Shown: positions 45,691 through 59,400 of the stretch, piece by piece
How positions within the stretch are numbered: the stretch's first letter is position 1
Layout: each line of letters opens with the position of its first letter
NCBI GenBank assembly: GCA_001414345.1
Contig: LLCB01000057.1
Span: 168,218-232,217, forward strand
Direction of reading: 5' to 3'
Length of the DNA stretch: 64,000 bases
From: Hymenoscyphus infarciens
Lineage: Eukaryota > Ascomycota > Leotiomycetes > Helotiales > Helotiaceae
Made by a program: the position numbers and the translations under genes
The notes under the pieces: model-generated
What the model was told of the DNA's origin: nothing
Seen by the model: only the letters and a program-made list of their open reading frames with translations
Database searches by the model: none

Positions 45691-48600
45691 TTTGATTTCT
45701 ATTAGACTAGAAACTATAAACTTATATATATCCTTAAAACTAACCCCTATCCTACTTTTAATCTATATATATTCTTATATATTTCTCTATAAATACTCTT
45801 ATACTTTTATATATCTACGCTCTCCTTCCTTTCCTAAACCCTTAGTTCTATATCTAGTAAGCTTAGTTCCTTATAATCCTACTTACCTAGAGCCTAACCT
45901 CTTATTAGTATTTTCTACTAAAGTCTTTTAAATATCTTTTAAGAGAAAGTCTACTACTAGTATTAAACGTTCTACCTCTTATTATTCTTTCTAATACTAT
46001 TAACCTCTATTTAATCTTAAATCCTAATAACTTAGTATCTATAAAATCTCTATTATAGCTTATAATCCTTTTATAACTTCCTCCTTAAATATAGAAGAGT
46101 TAGTTTATAGTATTTATAACTAGGTAGAGTAAGAAAATACTAACGTTTAGTTCTAGGTTCCTTATAAAGACGTTATAGAGAAGAATCTTATTCTTTTTAA
46201 AAAACAGCACTTTATATTTCCTAAAAATAAGGAATTATATACTATTACTAGTATAGAACTACTACCTATTATATATAAATAGTAGGTTAATTTTATACTA
46301 GACTATTTTACTAAAATCTAATAAGTTTAAATTAAGATAGGTTTCTTAATAAAAAATAGTAATAAAAGTCGATTTTAGGCCCTTTTTTAAGACCTTAGAT
46401 TTATAAACCTATAATTTAATATAATAATCTAAGAGGTTCTAGATACTAAAGTTTATAATAGTTTCTAGAATTAAAAGACCTACCTTTATTAAAACCTAGC
46501 TTATTATTGCTATCTAACACCTCCTTCTTCTAATCCTTAGTATACGTTCTTATAGGCTTAATAGACCTTTAAAGCTAACTATACTACTACTATCTCTCTA
46601 AGCCTCTCTATTTTATAAAATTAAGGTTTAGCTCTCTAATCTTAGTAGAAAGTAATAGAGAAGAAGAAATTTAAGGCTTTTTATAACGTTGAATTAATCC
46701 TTTAGTCTAATACCTATGTTATAACTCCTTAGTAACTTAATACTATAGAATCCTACGTTAATCTTACTTACTAGAGCTATAATATATAGGCATAGTTAGA
46801 TAACTAATAAGGCGTAGACTTCCTAAGTTTAGAAGATACTCTAGCTATAATATATAAGTATACTTCTTATTCCTATACTTAAACTACTAATATTTACTAG
46901 CCTTAGAACCCTCTAAGTACCTAGTTTATACTTTAATACTAACTAATAAAACCTTCTCTATCTAGACCTCTAAATACCTTAAACTTAGGTAATTTAGTTA
47001 TAAAACTTTAAAGTATATATGTAGAGTGCTTCTTAAAATCTTCTTTATAACTCTAAAGACTTTTAAGAAAGTCCTAAATTTATACTAAATATATATTTAA
47101 TTTTATTATATTAAATTTATCTAAACTCTACTTATATTACTCTAAAGGTAGTAGATATCCCTTACTAGATTTAAACTTATAATTACTTTTAGAGTAGCCT
47201 ATCTTATCCTATTTACCTAGCTATTCTATTAAGTCTTTAAACCTAGTCTTATAATTAAAATAAATGTCTCTCTTTACTAGTATCTTATATTAAAATATTT
47301 AATTCTCTCTTTCTCTCCTTCCTCTTTCCTCTCTCTCTCTCTTCTTACTAATATTTCTAAATCTTAAGTATATATTATACTTCCTAATTATCCTTATATC
47401 TTTAATCTTAGTACTAATTATCTTCTACTTTGATTTAAAGAGCTAGTATAAGTCTTCTTTACCTATATTCTTAATCTCTAAAGCTACTTAATATAAAAAA
47501 CCCTCTATTCTCTCTTACTCTTCTTAAAGTATATACTAAGAAATCGAGTTTATAAATATTATTAATAATAAGTTCTTTTTTATTATTACTATTATTATAA
47601 ATATCTCATTTATATTTTCTCTTATTTATTAGCTTTAAAACTAAAGAATTAAAAGATAAGTATAATAGGTATATTTAGTTAAAAATACTTATATACTTTA
47701 TTATCTTAACCTTCCTTCTTCTCTTTTTCTTTCTTATCTTTCTTATCTTTTCTACCTTTTAAACCTTTTAGGTACGTAGTCTAGCCTTTTTCAACCTAGT
47801 ATTAGCTATAATAATCTTAGTATTCTTCTTAAAAACGAAACTACTACTTTTATCTCTAGAAACCTTAATTCTAAATAGGCTAGGTATCTCGACTTTATTA
47901 GCTTTCTTATTATTATAGTCTTTACTCTTATTATCTTTGTTATTATTATTATTATTATCTTTATTATTACCTTTAATATTATACTAATCCTTATTAATTC
48001 CTAGCTTTTTATACTTCTTAACTATTATTATAACTATAATTAGAACTACTTCCTATTACTAGTCTAGTACTATAATATTATAAGGCTTTAACTATCTTAT
48101 GTCTAGGAATAGAAGCTTTTTTAAGTCTTTTAGAAGATACTCTTTTCTCGTTACTTATATATACTTCTAGTAGTTCTTAGATATTATTATTTTAAAAAAC
48201 TATATAGTAGTATTTACTATAAAAATAAGGTATAAGCTAGAAGTAGTTAGAAAATATATAGGAATTATAGAGTAGTAAAACTTACGTCTATTCTTACTAC
48301 TCTATATCTAAAATATTAGATTATTTAAGCCTCTTATTAATCGTTGCCTATAACTCCCTTATAATCTATTATATAGTTTATAGTAATATTTCTAGAGTTT
48401 TTCTATTAAACCTATTAAAGTAGTCGATCCTTTTCTTAGCCTCTCTTAAAAAATAATATATATATATATACTTAACTCTAGCTTTATTTATATTAAGATC
48501 TATTATAATACCTTCTCTATTATTATATAAAGTAATATTAATTAGGCTAGCCTATATCCTACTTAGCTTCTTCTTATAAGCCTAACCTATTTAACTTCTT

Positions 48601-48814
48601 TTAGAATATTATAAAAAGACAACGTTAAATATATAACTTAATAACTCTCTAAACGCTATTTAGGTTACTGTTTCTAGGCATAGTATTAGATTAATATTAT
48701 TAGTACTATAAATCGAGTCGTCGTCGTTGTCGTCTTTAGATAAGGCTTACTAGTAACTTTTAGTATATTATAAAAGTACTAAAAGTGTTTAACCTTTAGA
48801 GGAAATAAAACTAT
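45691..48814. other. RIP-mutated AT-rich sequence, part 2, with possible coding remnant
   Basis: An open plus-strand stretch at 45692-45931 (79 codons) continues past TAA/TAG stops to about 46600 with segments such as KKQHFIFPKNKELYTITS and ALF-DLRFINL. This may be a decayed mobile-element protein, but I cannot name it. Low-complexity stretches are present: a pyrimidine run at about 47308-47346 and an att triplet run at about 47936-47976. Confidence 0.4.
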
Positions 48815-49166
48815 GATTTAGCTATAAGAGTACCTTAGTTCTTTGATTTAAGTATACTTTTAAGAGATTAAGACTTAGTAATATATAATCTAGCTATAAT
48901 AGTACTCTAATACTTTAATTTAAGTATACTTCTAAAAGACTAGGACTTAGTAATATATAATCTAGCTATGATAGTACTCTAATACTTTAATTTAAGTATA
49001 CTTCTAAGAGATTAGAACTTAGTAATATATAATCTAGCTATAATAGTACCTTAGTTATTTAACTAGTATAGACTTCTAAGAGAACAGGACTTAGTAAGGT
49101 TAATAGTAGTCTAGTTCTTTAACTTTCGTATGTTTTTAAGAGACTAGGACTTAGTAATATATAAAT
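48815..49166 (+). repeat. Minisatellite, 72 bp unit, about 5 copies
   Basis: Units carry aagtatacttctaagagact and aggacttagtaatatataat, and recur every 72 bp with mostly transition differences; the last copies are diverged. The sequence is not similar to the main satellite despite the identical unit length. Confidence 0.8.
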
Positions 49167-52100
49167 TAGTTCCTAAGAGGCGATAGTAGTTTAAGCTCTA
49201 TTATTATTTTAAGTATTCCTAGTTATTAATCTAGTTATTCTAGGTTTACTATCTTTATTCTTATTATTCTTACTTAAATTATTCTCTTCTAATTTACTAT
49301 TATATAGTCTTAATAGCTTAGAAAACAGGATCTAAAATACCGAGTTAGTTATTATAATATCTTTAGAGTTTAAGTTAGTAATTTAGTTAGTAGTCTAGCT
49401 ATATAGATTTATAATTTCCTAAATCGAAGAGCTATTATCTCTTATATATAATTCTACTAGAAGCTATTTAGAATTCGACAGATCTAGTAGGTTAAGCTTA
49501 TCTCTTTTAGGTCTAGTATTCTAAAGCTTAACCTTATATCTTATTATTTTTTTATAATAGAAATAGAATTTTAAACTACTTACCTAGGATTCTTTAATTA
49601 TAGTTATATTTTACTTATATTTAAAGCTAGTCTAGGTCCTAGGTGGTTTTCTATAATAACTAAACTTTTAGTTCTATTTATACTTATTTCGTAGGTTAAT
49701 ACTATAATATATATTTATTAGAGAAAGAGAGGTAAGAGTTATAATTATAATATTAATATCTAATAAAGGATTTCTTATATATATAATAAATTATAAAGTA
49801 GAAGCTAGTTTATTTTAGTATTTTAGAGGAGAGGGGTTAAAAGTAAACTTAGGTAGTTAAAAGTAAGGTTCTATTATTACGAAATTCTACCTTATAACTT
49901 ATAGAATTTAAATAAAACATATAATATAATAATTATAAATAAACAATTAATAAGAACTCTAATAATAAGAAGTAGCCTAGGTTAGGGTTCTAAGAGTCTA
50001 AAAGTCTAAGAGTTAGTAGGAGTAGTAGTAGGTATTATACTATTTTAAGGTAATATAAGTAAGTATACAAGGTTTATTTACTCTTAGAAAGTACTACTAA
50101 TCTTTTAAACTAAATATAAAATAAATATTTTAGTAGAGTTCTTAATATATAAGAATACTAGCTTTAATATATACTATCTTATATATTTAAAATACGTCTT
50201 AATAAGATATTAAGTAGGCTTTCTCTCTAGATTACTATTTATTTCTTCCTAGGTTTACTATTTAAGCTATAAATATAAGTAGTTATAAGTTAGAGCTATA
50301 GATATAATATTATAAACTAATCCTCTATTAAAAAAAGTAAGTAAATGTATTTATAGTTCTAGTAAATAAGAAAGAATCTAATACTTTATACTAGATTCTA
50401 ATTTTTACTTAATCTTAATCTTATTTAGTAAAATAAAGAGAATATATAATACTTAGTTCTATTAATAAGTAAGTTATAATACTATATAAGAAAAAAAAGG
50501 TCTACTAATATAGTTTATTTAATAGAGTTTATTATACTTAAACTAAGAGCGTAGAACCTTATAATATCCTTTAAGAGCGAATATATATAATAAAACTCTA
50601 TAATATCCTTAAAAAGTAAATATATATAATAACTCTATAATATTAATTAAGAGTAAATAGACAGAGTAGAGCTAGGCGATTAGTAAGAGAGAGAAAAATA
50701 GAGTAGAATCTAGTAATAAATTTAAGAGTTCTATTAGAAGTATAAAAAGAAGTACTATTTAGAATAAGAATTATAGAAATCCTTCTAACCTACTATCTTT
50801 AGAGTCTAGACGTAGAGTAGAAATTTCTATATATTAGATATCTATATTATAGTATTATCTTAGCTACCCCCTCTCTCTTAAGTTTATAAAATATAGTAGT
50901 TTATGTTAGTAGTTCTATTATAGTACTGTTGGTAGTTATTAAACCCTTTAAATTTAATACTATACTCTACTTTAGTTGTTCTACTAAAGCCTACCTACTA
51001 TAAAAACTACTAATCTACTAAAATACGAGTCTATATTATAGTATATTAAGAGGCCTAGTATTAACTAGTAGACCTAAAGTCTAGATTCTACTATTATTAA
51101 ATCCTTAAAAGTCTTTACTTATATACTAGTCTTATATATATAATAAAATCTATTAGTATATCTTTCTAATAGCGTTACTCTATATAAAAGTTTAGAAGAT
51201 TAAGCTCTCTAGCTTTAGTTTAGCTTCGTAGCTCGCTCGCCTATTTGCTTAATATCTATATCTAACTTTTAGCTTAATATTTTAATTCTATAGTAGTAAC
51301 TACTCTAAGAGACTTATTAGTTAATAGTAAAAGATATATATAAGAGAGGGAATCTAGTAGGAGAAGGTAGAGAAGGATATATATAGGAAAGGGAATCTAG
51401 TAAGAGAAGGTAGAGAAGGATAATAAGAGAACTCTTAAGAGGAGAAAGTAGTAGAAGAAAGAGAGAAATATACTAAGACGTAGTATTTTTAGAAGGATTA
51501 TCTTAGTAGTACTTTCTAATAGATAATATACCTTCTATAACACTTTCTAGAAAAGATAGCCCTTTATACTTAGTAAAGTAGGTATTTACTAGATAATCCT
51601 ACCTACTTAAGTTTCTAACTCTATATTAATCTTTAAAGCCTCTATACTTATATATTATAGTAGCTAGCCTAGATAAGACTATATATTATAAGAGTACTTC
51701 TACCTCTTATAAAATCTATATCTAGACTATTATAAATATAAATTCTAAGCTATATATTTATCTATTAGAGTAGATAGGCGAACACGTATAGCTCTTATTA
51801 ATTAACTACTACTAGAGTACTAAAGAGAGAGACTACTTAAATCTACCTATAATTCTTAGTAATATTAACTAGAAAAAACTCAGCTATACTATATCTCTTA
51901 TATATAACTAGAATAGTAGAAAGCTATAAAACTACGCTATCTATAACCTTCTTACCTTATTACTTCCCTATATTAAAAGTGCTAAAGCTTAAAGGTATTT
52001 CTTCTATATTTATTATAAAAATAAAGCTAATTTTAACCTTTATAGTATATTAATAGATTTTAAATACTATAAAAACCTTGTTATATAGTTTCGTCCTTTA

Positions 52101-52632
52101 TTATTATTCTATAGCTAAGAATATTTATAGGTATATATTAATAATAGTTAGTCTTTAAATAAGTAAGGTAAATACTTTACTAGTTAGAAAAAGCTATATA
52201 ATTCTATTATAAAGATAGTTTAAATACTTTAATAACTATCTATAAACCTTCTTAATACTACTATTTTAATTACACTTAGTTAAGCTATAAAGGATAGAGA
52301 TAGATATTCCTTCTTATACTAGATAAAATAGTTTCCTTGTTTTTATATTCTATAGCTAATCTATTAGGTTTTTCTTTTTATCTTAAAGTATACTTAAACT
52401 CTTTTATATACTAATTCTTAAAAAACTCTCTTCTTCTTAGATACTATTATTAGAGTATTCTTTATAACTATTATAGAGAAATATTTATAAAAGTTAGATA
52501 ATCTTTCTTATAATATTAATATAGTATTAGAAATTATAGAATATAGCTTTTTAGTTAGAGATCTAGTAGCTCTTATTTAAGTATTAAACTATATGTTCTA
52601 TAGCTAGGCTATATCTTCTCTAACCTTGATTT
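49167..52632. other. RIP-mutated AT-rich sequence, part 3, with short tandem repeats
   Basis: No gene recognised. Two small tandem repeats: about 50558-50650 (cctataatatcc-type units of about 35-40 bp, two to three copies) and 51343-51421 (agggaatctagtaagagaag, about 42 bp, two copies). Confidence 0.5.
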
Positions 52633-53112
52633 AGGTAGCTTAGAAACGAAAGCTTATTAAGGAGTTAATAATAGTATCTAGTAAAGTACTTTAAGTTACT
52701 TATAGCTAAGGAACTCGACTAAAAGGAAAGTTAGAGGATTATGAATATAAGTAGGATTTACCTCTAAGCTAATAAACTTAGAAAAGAAAGATCTTTAAAT
52801 AATCTATAATAGTATTTAATAAAGTACTCTATATTACTTATAGTTAAGTAACTCTAATAAAAGAGGATTATACTAATAAGTAGGATTTACTTCTAAACTA
52901 ATAAACTTAGAAAATAAAGATCTTTAGATAATCTATAATAGTATTTAATAAAATACCTTATATTACTTATAGCTAAGTAACTCTAGTAAAGAAGGATTAT
53001 ACTAATAAGTAGGATTTACCTTTAAGCTAATAAACTTAGGAAATAAAGATTCTTAAGCTATTTATAATAGTATCTAACATCTATATTACTTATAGCTAAG
53101 TAACTTAAATAA
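52633..53112 (+). repeat. Minisatellite, about 129 bp unit, 3-4 copies
   Basis: The motifs agtaggatttacctctaagc, cttagaaaa-aaagatcttta and tatattacttatagctaagt recur in the same order with a spacing of about 129 bp. The first and last copies are partial or diverged. Confidence 0.75.
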
Positions 53113-56100
53113 AAGAAACCTCTAAGAATATAAATATTTAGGTATATAGGTACTTAAGTAAATAAATAGTATAATAACTCTTAACTAGAGTAATATATAG
53201 ATTTCTCTTTATTTATAGTAGAGTAGAGTACTTAAGTATATAGAGTCTTTTTAATTTATTTATATATTTATTTTATTTTATTTAAGTAAAGTACTTATAT
53301 ATAAAGGAAGGCTTTCTTTTATAATATATTACTTTATTTAAGGTAGAGTACTTAAGTATAAAAGAAGAGAGGGTTCTTTTATTAATTTATACATTTCTTT
53401 TATTAATTTATAGTATTTTACTTTATTTAAAGTAAAGTAGACTTTCTAATAGCTATATAAGAGGTAAACTAAATTAGAACCTTTAAATTCGTAACCTATC
53501 TCTTAATAGTTTAAGAATAAGGTTATAGGTTACTTATTAGAGCTATACTATAACTTACTCTATATTAAAAGCTACTAAAATTTATAAGTAAACTTTTAGA
53601 ATCTATAAGTAAACTAATAAAGTTTATAGGTAAACTAATAAAATTTACTTTAAATCTCTTTATACTTCTTATAAAAGACTTTCCTTTAAGATTTAACTTA
53701 GGTTTATAAAGCTTAAGTTTATATTTTACTAATAGGTTTACTACTAAGTAAGAAGGTCTACTTTAGATTTAGTACTCTAAAACTATCTAAAATAAAAACT
53801 TAAGCTTATAATTAAAAGAGTATCTTTAATATATTAATAATTCTATCTAAAAAGAAGCTTAATAAGATCTACTAAGATTAGAACCTAAACTCTTAAAAAT
53901 TAACGATTCTATTTAAAAAAAAAGCTCTTAATAAGATTTAAAATATTAATAATCCTATTAAAAAAGAGGAAGTTTAATAAGATCTACTATAAAGAGGACT
54001 CTTAAAATAATTCTATTTAAAAGGAAACATCTAACTAAAAAGTATATAGTATTAAGAGAGTAAACTATAAAAGTATAAAGATACTTAGATCTAACTAACT
54101 AAAACTACGTAAATCTAGTTATTAAGAGGCTCGATTTTAGTAATAATCGCCTTACTACTCTTAGTAATATAGGCTTATTTTACTTAATATTATATATTAT
54201 CTCTTAGATGCTTAGTAATCTTTTAAATGTCGCGTTTACGAATAAACTAATATTACTTCTTAAGCGCTTTTTCTTAAGCTTATATAATATAAGCTAGTAA
54301 TACTAATAGTATCTAGTAAGTAACTTACTTCTAAGCTATTAGATATTATATTAGCTTTTTAATTAGCTAAGACGAAGAAGCTAGTAATCTAAACTATTAG
54401 TAAGTTCTTAATATACTATATAAGCTAGAAAATACCTTATTAATAGAATCCTTATAGGCTTTAACCTTCTTATTATCCTTCTAAAGCTCTACTATATACT
54501 TATAATTAGTAATAGTACTCTACTTAGTTACTAGAATAGTAGTTAAGGTATTAAACTTAGAAACCGTATCTATAATAGTAGAATAGTTAATAATAAATTA
54601 GTTATAGTTTACCTAGGCTAAGTCTTTATAGAAGTACTCTAGAAAGAGGTATATAGAAATATTAAATTACTTATTAAAGGTTAAAGTAATTATATAAATA
54701 TACTTACTCTTAGACACTAAAACTACTAGATTAATAATAGTTTAGAAATTATTATTAAAAGTTTTATTCTTATAATTAAGAGAGAAGGCTAGAGACTTTA
54801 TAATTAGAAGCTCTTATAAAAGTATAATTAAAGCGTTATAATAGTTAGTATAAGGTTAGAGTTATAATTAAAGAACATTACTTATCTATTATAAATAGTC
54901 GACATAGTAGAGGTAGTATAATAATAACTATAAATTATCTATCCTAGTAGAATAGATATATAAGAGTCTAACTAAGATAGATTAATTATATATTATATAT
55001 AGAGAAAAGTAAAGGTTAAAGTAGAGGAGACAAAGTTAAAGTAACATAGTAGACTAGGTAGGTAAATAAAAACAACTCTTTTACTATACTATTAACTAAC
55101 TAATAACTATAAGAGGTAGTATTTAAATACTTCTATATATTCTAGTACTACCTTATACTCTAAAAAGTAGTAAATCTTAATATTAAGATACTAAAGACCT
55201 AACTAAAAATATAAATAAAATATAAAGATATAAACTATAATATTACTAAGGAATAGAACCTCTTAGAAATCTACTAAATCTAATAATACTAATATACCTA
55301 CTAAATATTAGATCTAAATATAAATTCCTTATAATAAACGCTACCTAGTACTATACCTAAGTAATTAAAAGCTAGAAATATATTAGTTTTATCTAAGTAT
55401 AAAATAATAGAAGATAAAAGAACGTATTAAACTAATACTTAGAGTATCTAACTCTTAATATTAGAATATTTCTAATTAAAGAGGATGTATAAAACTATAG
55501 AGTAAGTTAATAAAGGTATTATTAGTATTTAAGAACTAAGTTACTTAGCCTTAAATCCTTAAATAATCGCTCTTAATCTAGGTCTCTCTAGTCTAATTCT
55601 CTTTAGTCTATATATCTATCTAGTATAATAATAAATCATCTCTCTAGTCCTTAGTAAGTCGCCTAATATCTATATAAAGCTTTTCTATATAAGGTGTAAT
55701 ATTCCTATCTTATTTAGAATCTAGTTATATATTTATAAATATCTCTTATTTAAGTATATCTCTTTATACTTTAACAAATCCCTTACTTTTTAATACATAG
55801 CTTTTTAATTAAATAAAGTTATTAATTTTATTCTAATAGAGCTATATAAAATTAGAATTAAGTATAATAGTAGCTATTAATCTAATTCTAAATTTTTTAT
55901 ATAGCTTTATTATCTTCTCTAGCTTATTCCTTTATACCTTTTTAATAATATTATACTAGTATATATATATAAGAGTAGTCTACTATATTATTAGTAGTAG
56001 ATAATAATAAAGTTTTATAGATATATTAACTTAAAAAAACCTATTTACTTTAAGTTTTTTACTCTAATATTCTCTTATAACACGTTTCTATTCTAGAGAG

Positions 56101-56318
56101 TCTTATATATAGACTTGTTTAAGTTCTATACTAAAGTTTATAATTTCCTTATAAATAATAGTATTTAATCTAGTATCTATAGTAAACCTTAGAAAACGGC
56201 TATATATAACTACATACTACTATACTATTGTCTAAGATATACTAGCTATTTAGAAGGTATAGTATAAGTAGGTATAAGGGAGAGAGGATTTTAGAGAAAG
56301 GATTATAGAGTTATTAAT
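53113..56318. other. RIP-mutated AT-rich sequence, part 4
   Basis: No gene recognised. A short tandem of tataagtaaacta-type units (about 26 bp, three copies) lies at about 53567-53645, and loosely repeated aataagatctacta segments lie at about 53850-53990. Confidence 0.45.
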
Positions 56319-56345
56319 TATAGAAAACAACAACCGTTTTCTATA
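56319..56345. repeat. Perfect 10 bp hairpin, partly duplicated at 56463-56489
   Basis: TATAGAAAAC and GTTTTCTATA are separated by 7 bases. A second version with one mismatch lies at 56463-56489 within a diverged duplication of the surrounding ~145 bp. It may be an element terminus. Confidence 0.6.
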
Positions 56346-56489
56346 GTACTTACTATAGTAATAAGAGGTACTAGGTTAGTAGACTTTTAAGTATATTAGT
56401 TTAAATAAAGGATTTTTAAAGAAGGTAAAAGGTTTTTAGAGAATCGTCTTAGAGGTATTAGTTATAGAAAACGATAACTGTTCTCTATA

Positions 56490-59400
56490 ATATTTACTTA
56501 TAAATTAGAATAGAAAGCTAGATATACTAGACTTTATATTAGTAGGTACTAGGAAGACAATTATACTATCTTAAATTAAGACTCTAGGTATACTCTAGGT
56601 TCTAGCTAGAGTTTAACTTTATAATTATAGTCTTAGTAAGAGGGGTAAGGAGAGAGTTAAGTAAAGAAAAAAGCAAAAGTATTACTACTACTACTATACC
56701 TTACTAACTAATACCTATATAGAATAGTAAAAGAAATAGAATTTATATAAAAAAGACTATAGTTTATATTATAAATAATTTAGATTATACCTCTTATTAT
56801 AATCTATTTTAAGCTAAGAAGATAGTATTAGATTTCTAGAATTTTAAGATATACCTAGCTCTTTTAAGCTAGTAAGAAGAGAAGTAGAGAATTTATAAGA
56901 TAGTTTTATAAGATACTAAATCTTAATTTAAATTTCTTAAATATTCTATAAAAGCTAGAAATAACTAAAATAAAAAAACAGAAAAACAAAAAAAGATACT
57001 AAGACTTCTAGTATTATAAGTAAGTAGTAACTAATTTATATACTAACTACTTACTTATATCTATATCTCTCTTATAAGTAATTAAGTCTAAAAAGCCCTT
57101 ATTTTACTACTTATTAATATAGAGTAGTATAATATAATTATCTACTATAAAACTCTTAAAAAAATAGTAGTAGAGAGGACGGTTTTAGAGAAAATTCTAG
57201 GTTAGATAGAGCGTGTAAACGAATATTTAGTAGAACTACTTTATAAATAAGATATAAGTATAACTAACTAAAGCTATTAAGTTAATAGTAAGGTACTACC
57301 TTTTAATTATTTAGCTATAATAATAGAATTAGCCTAATTATTAATAAATACTTTAGAATAAACAGCCGCTTATAGTAATAAACTTACTTTACTTAAATTT
57401 CTATCCCTTAAATATACTACTCTACTTATAATATATAAGTTATAGAGCTACTAAGGCTAAAAAAAGATAATCATTTTCTTAAACATATAATATACTAAGT
57501 AGTATTAAATATACCTCTAATTATAATACTATTCTTCTCTTTTTCTTATACTCTAGCTACTTCCTATACTACCTCTTCCTCTTACTTAGTATTTTACTAC
57601 TCTTTATAAAGTGTCTTAGTATATAATTCTTTACTTTCCTTATTCTTAGTTTAGTTAAAATTTTAATAACCTATAGAATTATTAATAGTACTCTTAAATT
57701 AGTCTATATTATAATAACTAGTAGAATTAGTATCTTTAATAGCTTCTTTATTAATATCCCTTATAAGTTAGTCTATATCTAGTTTATTAGTATTTTAAGA
57801 ATAGTTACTAACTCTAGTTATATAAAGACCTACCTCTTACTTATAATAAGCTAGTTCTATAATAAGTTTATTTTATAGCTCTAAACCTATATTAGAATCT
57901 TTAATAAAAGAGTTAGTATTATTATAATCTTTTTAAGTTCTATTTAAGTATTTATTAAAGAGAGTAAAGTTATTATCTTATACTTTATTCTTTAATTATA
58001 AGAACTTGTTAAAATTTATTTCTTTATAGAAGTAAAAAGAGAAAAAGGTATAAACTCTCTTATTATATCTTACTTTATCTATCTTATACTTCTTATAACT
58101 TCTATCCTCTTTTATAAGTCTTTTATAAAGGCTATGCTTATATTATAGTTTATAGTAACTAAGGCTAAGATTATTAAGTATATAGCTACTAAGGCTATTA
58201 ACTTTACTATTACTAAGTTTACTATAGTTATTACTAGTAAAGAGGCTATTATTATTATTATTATCTTCTAGGTTCTATTATTAGTTTCTTTAGAGTAGAT
58301 AAGAGATAAAAGATATTAGTATACCTATAAAGACCTATACTAGATTCTAGAGAATTAAAATTAGTTAATTCCTTTATTCCTAGCTAAATTATAAAATAAA
58401 GCTATAGAGTTACCTCTATATATTATTAAAAATATTATTAACGTCGAAGCTAACTAGTTACTTATACTTCTTTAGCTTCTTATCCTTATATTAAACTATA
58501 TAATCTTGCTATTTCTTAGTCTCTACTTTAAATATTATATTTCTATTAGGTATTTTAATTATGAATTTTCTCTTTAGATAATAACTAACCTTCTTAAAGC
58601 TATCTAATAAATAAATATATAACTACTCTTAAACTAAACAGCTAAGTAGCTTATTATTTATACTTATAATCTTAAGTAGTTTATTAAGCACCTTTTATAC
58701 CTTTATAGTATTAAGATCTATTAGGTTCTACTTTATCTAAGACTTTATAGTAGAGAGAGTAATATAGTTTAAAGTCTAGGTAAGCGTAATAATAATATCG
58801 TTTATAACCTTACTTTTATCTAAGTATAAGGTGTCTTAGCCTCTTATAAGAGTAATAATATTAATCCTAGTAATATTATTAAGACTTCTATCTTCTAATA
58901 AGTCTAGATTACTCTATATAATCTTATAATACTAAAGGATAGAGAGTTACTTATATAAGACCTTTATCTATTTATTTATCTTTAATTTAATAAGCGCTTA
59001 AGTATTCTAGCTAATAGATAAAGTATATACTCTCTACTTTATAGTAGGTACTAAATAAGTAACTAGAATAAGGAAATGTAAAGAATTAAATACTTGTTTT
59101 TTATAACCTTATCCTTTTTTAAGATTAGTCTTATTACTAGAATTTAATATATCTAAGGCTTCGACTTCTTTATTAGCTTCTTTATTAGCTTCTTCGTCTA
59201 CTTCTTTATTTATAGCTTCGTCTACTACTTTAGCTTCTAAACCCTTTATTTTTCTACTAGTAGTCTTTTACCTTTTATTTATTACTTTCTAAAGTAAATT
59301 TACCTTTCTTTTTCTCTACCTAGCTGCTTTAAGGCCTCGTTTTAGAATACTAATACCTTATAAACCTCTCTAGATATTAGAAATTTTAGTAGATAGCGAT

